Position numbers and translations under genes: made by a program. From Membranihabitans marinus (GTDB taxonomy: Bacteria; Bacteroidota; Bacteroidia; Chitinophagales; Saprospiraceae): a stretch of 64,000 nt of DNA. Of this stretch, positions 1-9,601 are shown piece after piece. The DNA lies in NCBI RefSeq assembly GCF_019802045.1, contig NZ_JAHVHU010000002.1, positions 372,001-436,000 on the forward strand. Direction: 5' to 3'. The stretch's first letter is position 1. Each line of letters starts with the position of its first letter. The notes beneath the pieces are model-generated. The model was not told where the DNA came from. It searched no databases and saw nothing but the letters and a program-made list of their open reading frames with translations.

Positions 1-2
1 CT

Positions 3-1286
3 GTTCTGGTTTTTGCCGGCGGCGTGATCAGCTGGTGGATCACCATTCCCATCATCATGTGGGGAAGTGGAATTCCGGAGGGTGCATCTCTCGTTGATGC
101 GGGCTATGCCATGTGGTCGGCTAAAATTCGTTATATAGGTGTGGGCGCCATGGTCGTGGGCGGATTGTGGGCGCTGGTGGATTTGCGTTCATCGATTGTT
201 TTTGCGGTCAAAAGCGGAATTCATGCGGTGCGGAACCGGGTGGATTCTAGTAAGATCCTCCGGACGGAGTTCGACACCCCCATGTCCTGGGTGCTGATTG
301 GGATCGGTGCGTTAATTGTGCCGATCTATATTATCTATGAACGGGTGATCGGCGACTTTACCATTTCGATATTTATGGCCATGATCATGGTGATTGCCGG
401 ATTTTTGTTCGCTGCGGTGGCTGGATATATGGCCGGATTGGTCGGGAGTTCCAATAATCCCATATCTGGTGTGACGATAGCAACCATATTGGCTTCTGCG
501 CTGATTCTGCTTGCACTCATGGGCTCCGGGGCTGAACGAGGACCCGCAGCAGCTATTATGGTCGGGGCGGTGGTGTGTTGTGCAGCCGCTATAGCCGGTG
601 ACAATATGCAGGATCTTAAAGCAGGTCACATTCTCGGCGCCACCCCTTTCCGGCAGCAGATGATGCAGATGGTCGGTGTGGTTTCTGCTGCTCTGGTGCT
701 TCCTTTGGTTCTTCAGTTGCTCATGACCGGGTATGGTTTTGGGCCGGTAACCGAAGCGAATCCGGATGCTTTGGCTGCTCCGCAAGCCACCTTGATGGCG
801 AGTGTGGCGGAAGGTGTTTTTAAGGGCAATTTGCCGTGGGATATGGTATATATCGGTATGGCAATCGGCATGGCGATTATACTGGCAGATCTTTATCAGA
901 AAAAAAGAAAATCGTCATTCCGGATACCTATTTTGGCTGTAGCGGTGGGAATTTATCTGCCCTTTGAGCTGGATAGTGCGATTATGCTGGGTGGAATCAT
1001 CGCCTGGTTGGTTCAGCGATCTTTAGCCAACAGTAAAAAGCTGAATCTGGACAACCCGGACAAACGGAAGAAGGACAGCGAACAAACCGGGTTGTTGATT
1101 GCTTCCGGATTGATCACCGGCGAGGCCTTGATTGGTATTCTCCTGGCTATTCCTGTCGCCGTGTATGGCCGGTCTGATGTGCTGAGAATCATGGATGATC
1201 CGTTGTCATCATTGATTGGCGTGGTCGTTATTCTGGCGATTGGGTATTGGATTATCAGTTCCGTGAAAAAAGTGTACAGGGCGTAG
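3..1286 (+). CDS. OPT family oligopeptide/metal-peptide transporter, C-terminal part
   Basis: The frame is open from base 3, so the true start lies outside the window; a GTG at 24 is only an internal codon. About 428 residues are visible, against 600-700 usual for OPT proteins. The sequence is almost entirely hydrophobic segments. It contains the OPT-type cytoplasmic stretch GDNMQDLKAGHILGATPFRQ, followed by more membrane helices and a short basic tail. OPT proteins are proton-coupled importers of oligopeptides or metal-chelate peptides in the inner membrane. The substrate cannot be told from the sequence. It converges on the SusD gene of the next operon. Confidence 0.85.
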   Translation, partial: VLVFAGGVISWWITIPIIMWGSGIPEGASLVDAGYAMWSAKIRYIGVGAMVVGGLWALVDLRSSIVFAVKSGIHAVRNRVDSSKILRTEFDTPMSWVLIGIGALIVPIYIIYERVIGDFTISIFMAMIMVIAGFLFAAVAGYMAGLVGSSNNPISGVTIATILASALILLALMGSGAERGPAAAIMVGAVVCCAAAIAGDNMQDLKAGHILGATPFRQQMMQMVGVVSAALVLPLVLQLLMTGYGFGPVTEANPDALAAPQATLMASVAEGVFKGNLPWDMVYIGMAIGMAIILADLYQKKRKSSFRIPILAVAVGIYLPFELDSAIMLGGIIAWLVQRSLANSKKLNLDNPDKRKKDSEQTGLLIASGLITGEALIGILLAIPVAVYGRSDVLRIMDDPLSSLIGVVVILAIGYWIISSVKKVYRA

Positions 1287-1466
1287 ACCTTAGACCTTAG
1301 TTCGTAGTCTGGTAGGCGGGCGGGAGTATCCAAAGCGCCAGCGTCCCAATTACCAGCAGCCCAAGCGCCAGCGTGCCAACAGCTAATAGCCAAAGCGAAG
1401 CGTCCCAACAGCCAATAGCTAACAGCTAACATCCAATAGCCAACAGCCAACAGCCAACAGCTATAA
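1287..1466. repeat. Low-complexity word-like repeat in a convergent gene junction
   Basis: The gap between two converging genes consists of slightly varied 7-8 base words such as CAACAGC, CAATAGC and TAACAGC (about 1374-1464). They are preceded by longer related words such as CAAGCGCCAGCGTGCCAAC. No ORF, tRNA or clear terminator is visible. A second convergent junction in the window (35646-35858) has the same character with different words. Confidence 0.7.
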
Positions 1467-3128
1467 TCAATATGGTTTTCCCGTACCCTGTAACAACCAG
1501 GTCTTGGACCAGGCGCTGTTATTGGTTTGGTCCTGTCCTTTGAATTCCGTGGGTTGAAGCCAGGAAATAGCCTCGTCTGCATTGGATTTGTTTTTTGCGA
1601 TCTCAGCATCTGCGTGGTAATAAAACCGCAATGGAAGCGCTTTCCTTTTTGCGGAGGGGCCCGTTTCCAATTTGGGTAAACCGGTCCGCCGATAGTCGAA
1701 CCAGGATTCTGCAGCCGCACTCCAACTGGCGACCCATTTCTGGGTGATGATGCTTTCCAATCCCCTATAAGGGACACGCTCCATATATGCGTCGAACTGA
1801 TCTCCGACTTTCCAGGCACGGAGGGATTCCCGGATTCCCGCCGAATAATGATCTTCAGGTGCAGAGCTAATCCATCCGTACGATGCGGCCTCGGCCAGTA
1901 TCATGTGAACTTCGGCGGCTGAGATCAGTCTCATTTGTAGGAGATCTCCGGTGCTTTCTTTGTACATATCGGCCAGTTGCGATACATGCGGATTGTAGAC
2001 GCCCTGGGGAATGGAGGGGTTCATATTGTAAAAACCGGCGGAGTTGATCTGAACCGGAATACCGACATAATTTGGGTTGAAATTAACTTCCACTTGATCT
2101 TCTTTGAAGTCATTTTCATATTTTTGAACGACATCACTGGATACCTGTCTGACGCCATTAACGATTTGATCTACGTCTTCTCCGGGTACCAATTCCAGAG
2201 GTATTCCTACCTTGTTGGCCCAAACTCCAATTCTAGGATCTTCATATTTGAGCAATGTATCGACAAAAGTGGCACACATTTTCACCCGCATGTAATTGCT
2301 ACTTGGATCCGCCTTAAAAGCCTCGGTGGTCGGCCAGGAGTCCCCGGGAGAATTCCCGCTGTATGCTATGTTGGCGTCGTCTGAAGTCGACAGAATCAAG
2401 GGGTACGTATCCGGATTGGTTATGATTTTACTGATGCCATTTTTCGCTATATCTGGTTCCTTGGCCGAGAGACGCATATAATAGCGTAATGCCAGTGAAT
2501 TTGAGAATTTTTGCCATTTTGATACATCGCCCTCAAACAATAAATCTTGCGAAGGATCTATATTTGAATAAGACGATTGCGGATTAGATAGTAAGTTATT
2601 CGCTGCTTCGAGATCGGACAGCAAACTGGTGTAGATGTCTAACTGTTTGTTGTATTTGGGTTTGAAGAACTGAGAACCCTCCTCCGCTTTGAGTGCCTCA
2701 TCGTAGGGTGCTGCCCCCCAGAGATCAGAGATCATGCCAAAAGCATACGCCCGCAATACCAAAGCCGCACCCTGGTGAAATATATAATTTCCATCGACGG
2801 CTTTATGGTACATCTCCTCATTGTTCCGTAAGATGCCATACCAGCCTGCCCAGTTATGACTCAGGTTATCCCAGTCGTAATCGTTGTGCCCGCCGGACCA
2901 ACCATCTTTCTGAGTGTGTTGCATGACCCCGGCAATGTCTCCGAAGCCGAGACTGGTGATGTTCTGACCCAGTGAGGTAATTGTGGTGGGTAATAAAAGG
3001 TTGAGATCAGCGGTTTCCGGGTCGACACCGTTGGGATTGATGTTGAGTTCATCCAGATCTTCGCACGATACTCCAATCACAAGTAATAAAGCAATAATGC
3101 AGGTCCACTGTATATGTATATGTTTCAT
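1467..3128 (-). CDS. SusD/RagB-like outer-membrane nutrient-binding lipoprotein (SusD-like 2 type)
   Basis: Cell-surface lipoprotein that caps the SusC channel and binds the imported ligand. The N terminus has a hydrophobic signal ending in VSC, so Cys22 is the likely lipidated residue. It is followed by a DLDELNINPNG stretch typical of the SusD-like 2 group, and the rest is helical, TPR-like sequence. The length of 553 residues fits the family. The gene sits 20 bases after the SusC gene in the same operon and ends in a convergent junction filled with short repeats. Many members of this SusD group serve peptides or non-starch ligands, so a glycan substrate is not certain. Confidence 0.9.
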   Translation of the reverse strand: MKHIHIQWTCIIALLLVIGVSCEDLDELNINPNGVDPETADLNLLLPTTITSLGQNITSLGFGDIAGVMQHTQKDGWSGGHNDYDWDNLSHNWAGWYGILRNNEEMYHKAVDGNYIFHQGAALVLRAYAFGMISDLWGAAPYDEALKAEEGSQFFKPKYNKQLDIYTSLLSDLEAANNLLSNPQSSYSNIDPSQDLLFEGDVSKWQKFSNSLALRYYMRLSAKEPDIAKNGISKIITNPDTYPLILSTSDDANIAYSGNSPGDSWPTTEAFKADPSSNYMRVKMCATFVDTLLKYEDPRIGVWANKVGIPLELVPGEDVDQIVNGVRQVSSDVVQKYENDFKEDQVEVNFNPNYVGIPVQINSAGFYNMNPSIPQGVYNPHVSQLADMYKESTGDLLQMRLISAAEVHMILAEAASYGWISSAPEDHYSAGIRESLRAWKVGDQFDAYMERVPYRGLESIITQKWVASWSAAAESWFDYRRTGLPKLETGPSAKRKALPLRFYYHADAEIAKNKSNADEAISWLQPTEFKGQDQTNNSAWSKTWLLQGTGKPY

Positions 3129-3148
3129 ATTTTTTTGACTTTTTTCCT

Positions 3149-6100
3149 TTAAAATTGAACGCTTAATTTGAATCCGATCGGCATCATCCAGGGTTCTACG
3201 TTGAATCGTTCCACGCCCTGACTAAAACGGCCATTGCTTTCTGCCTGATATGCCCGCTCCGGATCCACCCGTAATGGAGAGTCTTTGACCCACAGCATTA
3301 TGTTTCGACTGTATACGGACAGGTTTAGATTGTCGATGCCCCACCGCTGCGTGAGCTGGCTCGGGAAGTGGTAGTTAATAGAAATTTCCCGAAGCTTGAT
3401 ATAGTCGGCATCAAACATATTAGCCGATCCGAGGTCCCAGGGATAGCTGGCGGCAAAGGGGATAAAAGACGTGCCTTCATCGCCCAGGTTTTCTTTTTCA
3501 AGAATAAATTTCCCATTCTCGTCATAGGAACCCATCACACCCGGTGCAAACGTGGCATCATACAAAGTATATCCGCTGAAATTCTCGGGAAACCCGCCAA
3601 ACTCAGGCGTAGGTCCGCCGATGGGACGTACATATTCTGAGAATATAAATTCATCTGCATTTGCTAAGACCCATTCTTTGAGCTCTTTGCTGGGTTTTCC
3701 TCCCAGATCCCCGGGATGAACCAATCTATCAATCCAGGTTTCTGTCAACATTCCCTCGGACAGGTATCGCATCGTCTGAGATACAAACTGTCCACCGGAA
3801 CGCCAATCAAAGGTCGCATTCAAACTAAAATTTTTAAATCGCAATCCGGTCTGCAGCCCCATGATGAAGTCGGGGTTGTAATTTCCGACCAGCTCATAAT
3901 CATCATCCCTTTCCCACTCTGCATCCAGACCGCTTCCCAAAATCGGGTAGTTGTAATAGGGAGAAGTTTTATCTTTCACCCGTTTTACTTTCTGGGTGTA
4001 CAAGTTGCCTACTCTTCCATCCTGACCTAAGTTGTCATCTTTTACATAGGCGATATTTTTAACCCGCGCATTACTCCAAAATTCCAGAAAATCGACTTCA
4101 TCCGCGAGGTCAATCACCCAGGTATCGTTGTGGGTGAGGTTTAAATCCAGATCCCATTGCCAGTCTTTCGACTTTACTGGTGTGAAGCCCAGCATCAACT
4201 CATAGCCTTTGCTTTGAAGCAATCCGGTATTCACCTGAATACTGCTAAAACCGGTGGAAGCAGCCAGAGGTACCCCCAGAATCTGATTTTTGTTATCAAC
4301 AGCGTAAATGGTTCCTTCAAATCTCAGCCGGTTAGCAAACATGATTAAATCCAGACCGAATTCTATTGAAGTAGATTCTTCCGGCAATAAGTTTGGACTC
4401 AGAAGGCTCCCGGATTTACTCATTCGGATGGCATCTCCCCATTGGCCGGCATTTCCATACGTTGCCAACAATCGGTAAGGACCGGTGTCATTTCCCACTT
4501 GTGCCCACCCTCCGCGAAGTTTCAACATATCTACATTATTCCCCATCCCGATCATTTGATCGATCAGAAGGCTTAAAGATGCAGATGGATAGAAGTATGA
4601 ACGATTCGCAGCCGGTAGGGTGCTTGACCAGTCGTTTCGTGCGGTGAGGTCCAGATAGGCCATGTTGTTGATCCCGATGGTCGCCATTCCGTAAAGACTG
4701 TATATCCCGCGCTGACTTCGGGAGTTTCCATAGCTCAGCGCATCCGATCTGATATTATTGATCGTAAATACATTGGGCACGACCAACCCTGCACCGGATT
4801 TCGCCGAAGTACTGCTGCCGGCACCTTTGGAATAGAGCATATTTCCACCTCCGGAAGCCGACAGGGTTATATAATCCCAATCCTGGGAATAAGTGGCCAG
4901 AAAATCAATATTTCGCTCCAGTCCGTTGCTGGTAGATATTCCATAGGTTCCGTTATTCCGCTCTTTGGAGTAACCCGGGGCAATTTTTGACTCCTGGGTC
5001 TGATCACTTTTATTAAGAGAATAGCGTGCCATTAGTTCCCAGGACGGAGATATTTCCCAATTGGCAGATACGTTTCCGAAGATTCGATAGCGGTTGAAAC
5101 TATTGTTAACATCATAAGCCAGAAACCACGGGTTTTCGAATCCCTGTCCCGGCGTAATGATGTCTTTCCCACTGCCATAATTTCTCAAATCCAGAATGTT
5201 TGCGTTCGGAGGTGTTTTGTACGCCCACTCCAGCGGGTTGGCTCCCCGGTTGGATGCCGGTCGGTTTTTGGCATAGGAATTGGAAAAGTTGATGTGCGTA
5301 CTTATTGTCAGCTTGTCTTTTAATTTGGAAGAAGCAGCAAGACTCAGATTGTTTCGATGCAGATCACTATTCGGTGTGATGCCGTCATGGGTCATATTGG
5401 TGTAGCCCAACCGATAATTTAAATACGGGTTGCTGTTGGAGATCGATGCTGTATTGGTCGTTGTCAGCGCGTAATCATTCAGAAAGTTTCGGACATTATT
5501 CGGATAAGATCGTACTTCGGTCGGGACTCTTACTCCATTGGCATCTAGAGGGGAATCCCACTGGACGGCCCAATAGCCCTTGTCATTCTCGATACCACCT
5601 GCAAATTCAGCAATTTCTATTTCAGGTAAAATACCACTACCTACCGCCTCTGGCGTATAAGAGAATGCGCCCAGGTTGAAGCGAGACTGTGTATTGAGGA
5701 ATTGATAGGGTATATCAAAAACGGTGTTCGACGAAACATTTATTTTCATCGGTTGCCCGGCAACCGCTTTTTTGGTGGTAATTAGTACCACGCCATTTCC
5801 GGCCCGGGTACCGTATAGTGCTGCTGCACTGGGACCTTTTAGGATAGAGATGTCTTCGATATCATTGGGATTGAGGTCTGCGATGGCGTTTCCATAATCC
5901 ACCCGGTTGTCATCACCAAAGCCCCCTACATTGTTGATAGAGCTATTCATGGGCACTCCATCAATGACGAACAATGGCTGGTTGTCAGTGCTCAGGGAAG
6001 TCGCACCACGGATGACCATATTCACCGAAGAACCGGCACCGCCCGTATTTGAAATGTTGACGCCGGCAGCTTTTCCGGCCAGGGCACTCAATACATTTTC

Positions 6101-6568
6101 CTGAGCCACCCGCTGTACGTTATCACCGGAAATCCGCTCCACGGAGTAGCCCAGGGATTTTTCTTCACGCTTTATTCCCAGGGCTGTCACGACTACTTCG
6201 TCCAATGCAGACACACTTTCTTCCAACGTGACGTCGATGATGCTGCGATTATTTACTTCTATTTCCTGGGTGGCAAAACCGATGTAAGAGAAAAGGAGTA
6301 CAGCGTCAGATTCCGCTTCGAGCTCATAACGTCCGTCCATATCGGTCACTGTCCCCTGATTGGTTCCTTTGACCTGAATCGTCACGCCGGGCAGGGTCGT
6401 CCCGTCTTCTGCTGAGGTCACAGTACCTGTGATGGTGATCGCTATTTGATCGGCAAAGGTTGCACGATTTTCAGCCGATATATTCTGATTCCAACCCAGG
6501 AATAAAAATGAGAAAAGGATGCAAAGAAGATATGCCTTATTGAAATTGATGTAAAATTGAAGTTTCAT
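3149..6568 (-). CDS. SusC/RagA-family TonB-dependent outer-membrane transporter
   Basis: A 1139-residue protein with a signal peptide, then a carboxypeptidase-regulatory-like beta domain (about 45-125; ITGTVTSAEDGTTLPGVTI). A TonB-box-like EVVVTALG follows near 135, then a plug domain (about 145-260) with PLFVIDGVP and ALYGTRAGNGVVLITTK, then a long beta-barrel ending in an aromatic residue (FKLSVQF). It imports ligand delivered by the SusD partner, using TonB energy. It is the second gene of a three-gene operon, 20 bases after the PKD lipoprotein gene. No STN domain for anti-sigma signalling is present, so regulation must come from elsewhere. Confidence 0.95.
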   Translation of the reverse strand: MKLQFYINFNKAYLLCILFSFLFLGWNQNISAENRATFADQIAITITGTVTSAEDGTTLPGVTIQVKGTNQGTVTDMDGRYELEAESDAVLLFSYIGFATQEIEVNNRSIIDVTLEESVSALDEVVVTALGIKREEKSLGYSVERISGDNVQRVAQENVLSALAGKAAGVNISNTGGAGSSVNMVIRGATSLSTDNQPLFVIDGVPMNSSINNVGGFGDDNRVDYGNAIADLNPNDIEDISILKGPSAAALYGTRAGNGVVLITTKKAVAGQPMKINVSSNTVFDIPYQFLNTQSRFNLGAFSYTPEAVGSGILPEIEIAEFAGGIENDKGYWAVQWDSPLDANGVRVPTEVRSYPNNVRNFLNDYALTTTNTASISNSNPYLNYRLGYTNMTHDGITPNSDLHRNNLSLAASSKLKDKLTISTHINFSNSYAKNRPASNRGANPLEWAYKTPPNANILDLRNYGSGKDIITPGQGFENPWFLAYDVNNSFNRYRIFGNVSANWEISPSWELMARYSLNKSDQTQESKIAPGYSKERNNGTYGISTSNGLERNIDFLATYSQDWDYITLSASGGGNMLYSKGAGSSTSAKSGAGLVVPNVFTINNIRSDALSYGNSRSQRGIYSLYGMATIGINNMAYLDLTARNDWSSTLPAANRSYFYPSASLSLLIDQMIGMGNNVDMLKLRGGWAQVGNDTGPYRLLATYGNAGQWGDAIRMSKSGSLLSPNLLPEESTSIEFGLDLIMFANRLRFEGTIYAVDNKNQILGVPLAASTGFSSIQVNTGLLQSKGYELMLGFTPVKSKDWQWDLDLNLTHNDTWVIDLADEVDFLEFWSNARVKNIAYVKDDNLGQDGRVGNLYTQKVKRVKDKTSPYYNYPILGSGLDAEWERDDDYELVGNYNPDFIMGLQTGLRFKNFSLNATFDWRSGGQFVSQTMRYLSEGMLTETWIDRLVHPGDLGGKPSKELKEWVLANADEFIFSEYVRPIGGPTPEFGGFPENFSGYTLYDATFAPGVMGSYDENGKFILEKENLGDEGTSFIPFAASYPWDLGSANMFDADYIKLREISINYHFPSQLTQRWGIDNLNLSVYSRNIMLWVKDSPLRVDPERAYQAESNGRFSQGVERFNVEPWMMPIGFKLSVQF

Positions 6569-6588
6569 ATCGATTAATTTGTTAGGGT

Positions 6589-7596
6589 TTACTTGACCAC
6601 GTTAAAAGTAAGTACGACTGCATTGGTCGCCAAAGCAATTAGTGGATTCTGACTGACAATTGCATCCGGACTTAAGGTCAAGAACATAACCAGACGCATG
6701 GAATCATCCGTGATATTTTGAATGATTACTTTTTGATGAAAATCCCGGATTCCCACAAATTCATCCGTGCCTGGAAAGTCAATAGTTGTTACGTCTTCAT
6801 AGGTGACCACCGGAATTCCGGAAGGGGTCATACCGGTAGGGAATGCGGAAGGCAAGACATAATCTGTATTTTCTTGAAGTTCGAATGTAGCATTGTCATC
6901 CGGTTCGTATTTGGTGATCGCAAAGGCATCTTGTCCCAACACGTCTTCACCGCCGGTTTTTGTGATTTCAGTCTGGCCGAATTGCTGCATAACAATGGCA
7001 TATACGATGCCTCCAAAAGAAGTGCCATCTGCAGTGTTGTGTTTATATTTTCCGTCTTGGTAGAAAGTAAACTCATCATTATACGCTTCAGGTAATCCCA
7101 GGAATAGATCAAATGCTCCCGCAGGCAAGCTTGGAATGTCTTCGTCAAATAAGCTTAAGTTCACGTCTGAATTGGCTAAGATATCATCGGGTGAATGTGT
7201 GGCAGACAACTTCCAGGTCTTCCCATCATAACCTTCCTTGGTAGGGTCTCCCACGAGCAGGTCATATGCTGTGAGATCCAGCGCCAGGGTTACGTCTTTG
7301 GTGACGGAGGCACCGGAAGCATCCGAAGCGGTAAGCGTGACCAGATAATACCCTCCCTGGTCATAAATATGGACCGGATCTTTTTCGTTGCTGGTGTTGC
7401 CATCTCCAAAATCCCAATGCCAGCTCACTGCACTGTGGGTCAATCCCGAAAAGGCCACCTGCTTCCCATCGGCACTGTGAAAAATCTCGGCAGATAAGGG
7501 AAAGGTCGGTCTGCTTTCCTCTTTGTTGCAGGAGAATACGAGAGGGATGAGAAAAACCACAATAAGCCATTGTGTCTTTTGTAAAATTTGTTTCAT
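6589..7596 (-). CDS. PKD-domain surface lipoprotein, first gene of the SusCD operon
   Basis: I place the start at the ATG at 7596 because MKQILQ leads directly into a hydrophobic signal and the lipobox LVFSC. The upstream in-frame ATG at 7647 would bury the signal. About residues 35-110 form a PKD-type beta-sandwich with the hallmark WDFGDG. The remaining 200 residues contain the stretch GKTWKLSATHSPDD and I do not recognise their fold. The 335-residue protein is probably an accessory surface binder for the adjacent SusC/SusD pair. It is encoded before SusC rather than after SusD, where such binders are more usual. Confidence 0.75.
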   Translation of the reverse strand: MKQILQKTQWLIVVFLIPLVFSCNKEESRPTFPLSAEIFHSADGKQVAFSGLTHSAVSWHWDFGDGNTSNEKDPVHIYDQGGYYLVTLTASDASGASVTKDVTLALDLTAYDLLVGDPTKEGYDGKTWKLSATHSPDDILANSDVNLSLFDEDIPSLPAGAFDLFLGLPEAYNDEFTFYQDGKYKHNTADGTSFGGIVYAIVMQQFGQTEITKTGGEDVLGQDAFAITKYEPDDNATFELQENTDYVLPSAFPTGMTPSGIPVVTYEDVTTIDFPGTDEFVGIRDFHQKVIIQNITDDSMRLVMFLTLSPDAIVSQNPLIALATNAVVLTFNVVK

Positions 7597-7996
7597 CGGT
7601 TCGCTTAGTTTTTTATTAGATATCTGTGAATATTGAACTTGGTTCATGTTAAAAATAAAGGCATAACCTGAATTCGGAGGAAAAGATAATCAATATATCT
7701 TACATTTTTTACCGAGGGTCAGAAAAAATAAAATTCAAATTATTTATTTGATTAGTTTTAATGGAGAAGATTAACCCAACCTCATAGGTGTCCGTTGTTT
7801 TTTATAAAAAATAACAAAATATTGAGCCCCTGATTTCTAAATATAGACCTTGAATTCATGGTGATTCTTAATCAGCTCAATTTGTGAGCAAGAAAATAGG
7901 ATTAGGTTCTTTGAATGATTCTAAGAATCAGTATCTTTCCTTTTTGAATTGATGGTAACTGATCTTGCCAACAGGTAGAGCTTTTAAGAGATTACT
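7597..7996. other. Divergent intergenic region, about 400 bases
   Basis: This A+T-rich gap separates the leftward SusCD operon from the rightward galactokinase pair and must hold both promoters. No convincing ORF is seen. It contains two related palindromes (7862-7874 and 7916-7930) and one promoter-like pair, listed separately. Confidence 0.5.
7910..7939 (+). promoter_or_regulatory. Candidate Bacteroidota-type promoter with an embedded palindrome
   Basis: TTTG at 7910-7913 and TATCTTTC at 7932-7939 are 18 bases apart. This is close to the TTTG / TAnnTTTG pattern of the Bacteroidota housekeeping sigma factor; the last base and the spacing are slightly off. The spacer holds the perfect 7-bp-arm palindrome TGATTCTAAGAATCA (7916-7930), a natural operator position. 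A related TGATT-3-AATCA sits at 7862-7874. The first gene starts 58 bases downstream. Confidence 0.3.
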
Positions 7997-8356
7997 ATGA
8001 AATGGATAATTATTGGTTTTTGCATTATTGAGTTGATTGGGGCTGCTGTCCAGTACAATGACCCGGATGCCCTTTTTTGGATTATCGTCTATCTCATTCC
8101 CTTTTTTCTTAACCTGGTCTACCTCAAAAGGCGCCATTTACGGTGGGTAAACATCATCGTATTGGTGGCTTATCTACTTTATTTTTTTACCTTCATTCCT
8201 GATCTTGTCAATTGGGCTCAAAAAGGTTTCCCTACGATAGTAGGTGCTATGGAGGTTGATAATCCTTACATAGAACTTGTGCGGGAAGCAGGAGGCGTAT
8301 TGATACTGACGGTCAACCTGGCTTTACTTCTTCGACCGATTCCTCAAAAAGTATAA
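7997..8356 (+). CDS. Small integral membrane protein, TMEM220-like
   Basis: A 119-residue protein with about four hydrophobic segments. The N-terminal pattern AAVQYNDPDALFW, at the end of the first helix, matches what I recall of the TMEM220 membrane family. Its function is unknown. It ends two bases before the galactokinase ATG, so the two are co-transcribed and probably translationally coupled. Nothing in the sequence suggests transport or enzymatic activity, and the pairing with galactokinase may be incidental. Confidence 0.6.
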   Translation: MKWIIIGFCIIELIGAAVQYNDPDALFWIIVYLIPFFLNLVYLKRRHLRWVNIIVLVAYLLYFFTFIPDLVNWAQKGFPTIVGAMEVDNPYIELVREAGGVLILTVNLALLLRPIPQKV

Positions 8357-8358
8357 TA

Positions 8359-9513
8359 ATGCCGGAAAACAAACAGGATCTTAAGACGAAGCATGAGCGT
8401 CGGTTTGGAAAACCGGACTGTGAAGTATGGACACCGGGACGGATCAACCTAATCGGAGAACACACCGATTACAACAATGGATATGTATTACCTGCGGCGA
8501 TCGATAGTGGTATTTCGTTTTTATTTTCATTGAATTCCGACGAAGAGCAGTTTGAGCTTTATAGTGCCAATCTTGATCAGTATGAGTCATTCCGCAGGGA
8601 AGATGGAAAACTTCCTCCCCAAAACTGGGCCAAATATCTTCAGGCATTGATTCAGCTTCTTCGAGAAGAAGATATTACAGTGCCTGGTTTTAGTGTTTCG
8701 CTGAGTAGTTCCATTCCGACAGGGGGAGGGTTGTCGTCATCGGCAGCGCTGAATGCAGGGTTTATCCTGGCGATCAATAAAATAGGGAACCACGAATGGT
8801 CCATAAAAAAGATGGCTCGATTAGCTCAGTACACAGAGCATCGCATCGGTGTTCGCGTAGGCATTATGGATCCGTATGCCATCCTGGCCGGGAAGAAAAA
8901 TCATTTTATAAAGATTGATTGCAGAACGAACACGTACGAAAGAATACCGGCCGATATGAAAGGCCATGTATTGCTTCTGCTTGATACGGGGATATCCCAT
9001 GATCTCGCTGATAGCGAATACAATGAACGGCGTCAAACCTGTGAGAACATACTTTATGCGGCACAGCATTTTCGTGATGTGAAAGATGTCAGTGCGCTGA
9101 CAGATGAAGACCTTGTCCGGATTCGTAGCCATTATCCTGATTTGTCCACGGCAGAAGTAGAATATGTGCTCGCCGAAAATCAGCGGGTGATCGATGTGGT
9201 GGGAGCACTCACCGATGGCAATATGGACGAGGTTGGTCAACTGATGTATCAAAGTCATGCCGGTCTGCGAGATCAATATCGAGTCAGTTGTGACGAACTG
9301 GATTTTTTGGTTGACCAGGCGCAATCCCATGCTATCCCTGGTGCCCGGATGATGGGAGGAGGTTTTGGAGGAAGCACGATCAATCTCTTGCCGGAAATTC
9401 AACTAAAATCTTTTGTGGAAGAAGTTACCCGGGCGTACTACAGTCAGTTTGGGTGGCAACCGACATGCCTACTGGTTCATCCGGCAGATGGTGGCCGGCT
9501 CGGCGCTTATTGA
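8359..9513 (+). CDS. galK: Galactokinase
   Basis: GHMP-family cytoplasmic kinase that phosphorylates galactose to galactose-1-phosphate with ATP, the entry step of the Leloir pathway. The N-terminal galactokinase signature GRINLIGEHTDYNNGY is complete (about 27-42). The ATP-binding motif PTGGGLSSSAALNAG lies near 118-132 and the C-terminal GARMMGGGFGGSTINL near 328-343. The length of 384 residues is normal. No galT, galE or mutarotase gene is next to it, so the rest of the pathway is elsewhere. It forms a two-gene unit with the preceding small membrane protein and converges on the glycan operon. Confidence 0.95.
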   Translation: MPENKQDLKTKHERRFGKPDCEVWTPGRINLIGEHTDYNNGYVLPAAIDSGISFLFSLNSDEEQFELYSANLDQYESFRREDGKLPPQNWAKYLQALIQLLREEDITVPGFSVSLSSSIPTGGGLSSSAALNAGFILAINKIGNHEWSIKKMARLAQYTEHRIGVRVGIMDPYAILAGKKNHFIKIDCRTNTYERIPADMKGHVLLLLDTGISHDLADSEYNERRQTCENILYAAQHFRDVKDVSALTDEDLVRIRSHYPDLSTAEVEYVLAENQRVIDVVGALTDGNMDEVGQLMYQSHAGLRDQYRVSCDELDFLVDQAQSHAIPGARMMGGGFGGSTINLLPEIQLKSFVEEVTRAYYSQFGWQPTCLLVHPADGGRLGAY

Positions 9514-9601
9514 TTGGCGGTATGGCGGTATATATTCTTCATCGTACACGACCGGACAGCATGAAATTTCAGGTATCCTATTAAGTATCGCGATGAAATT
9601 A

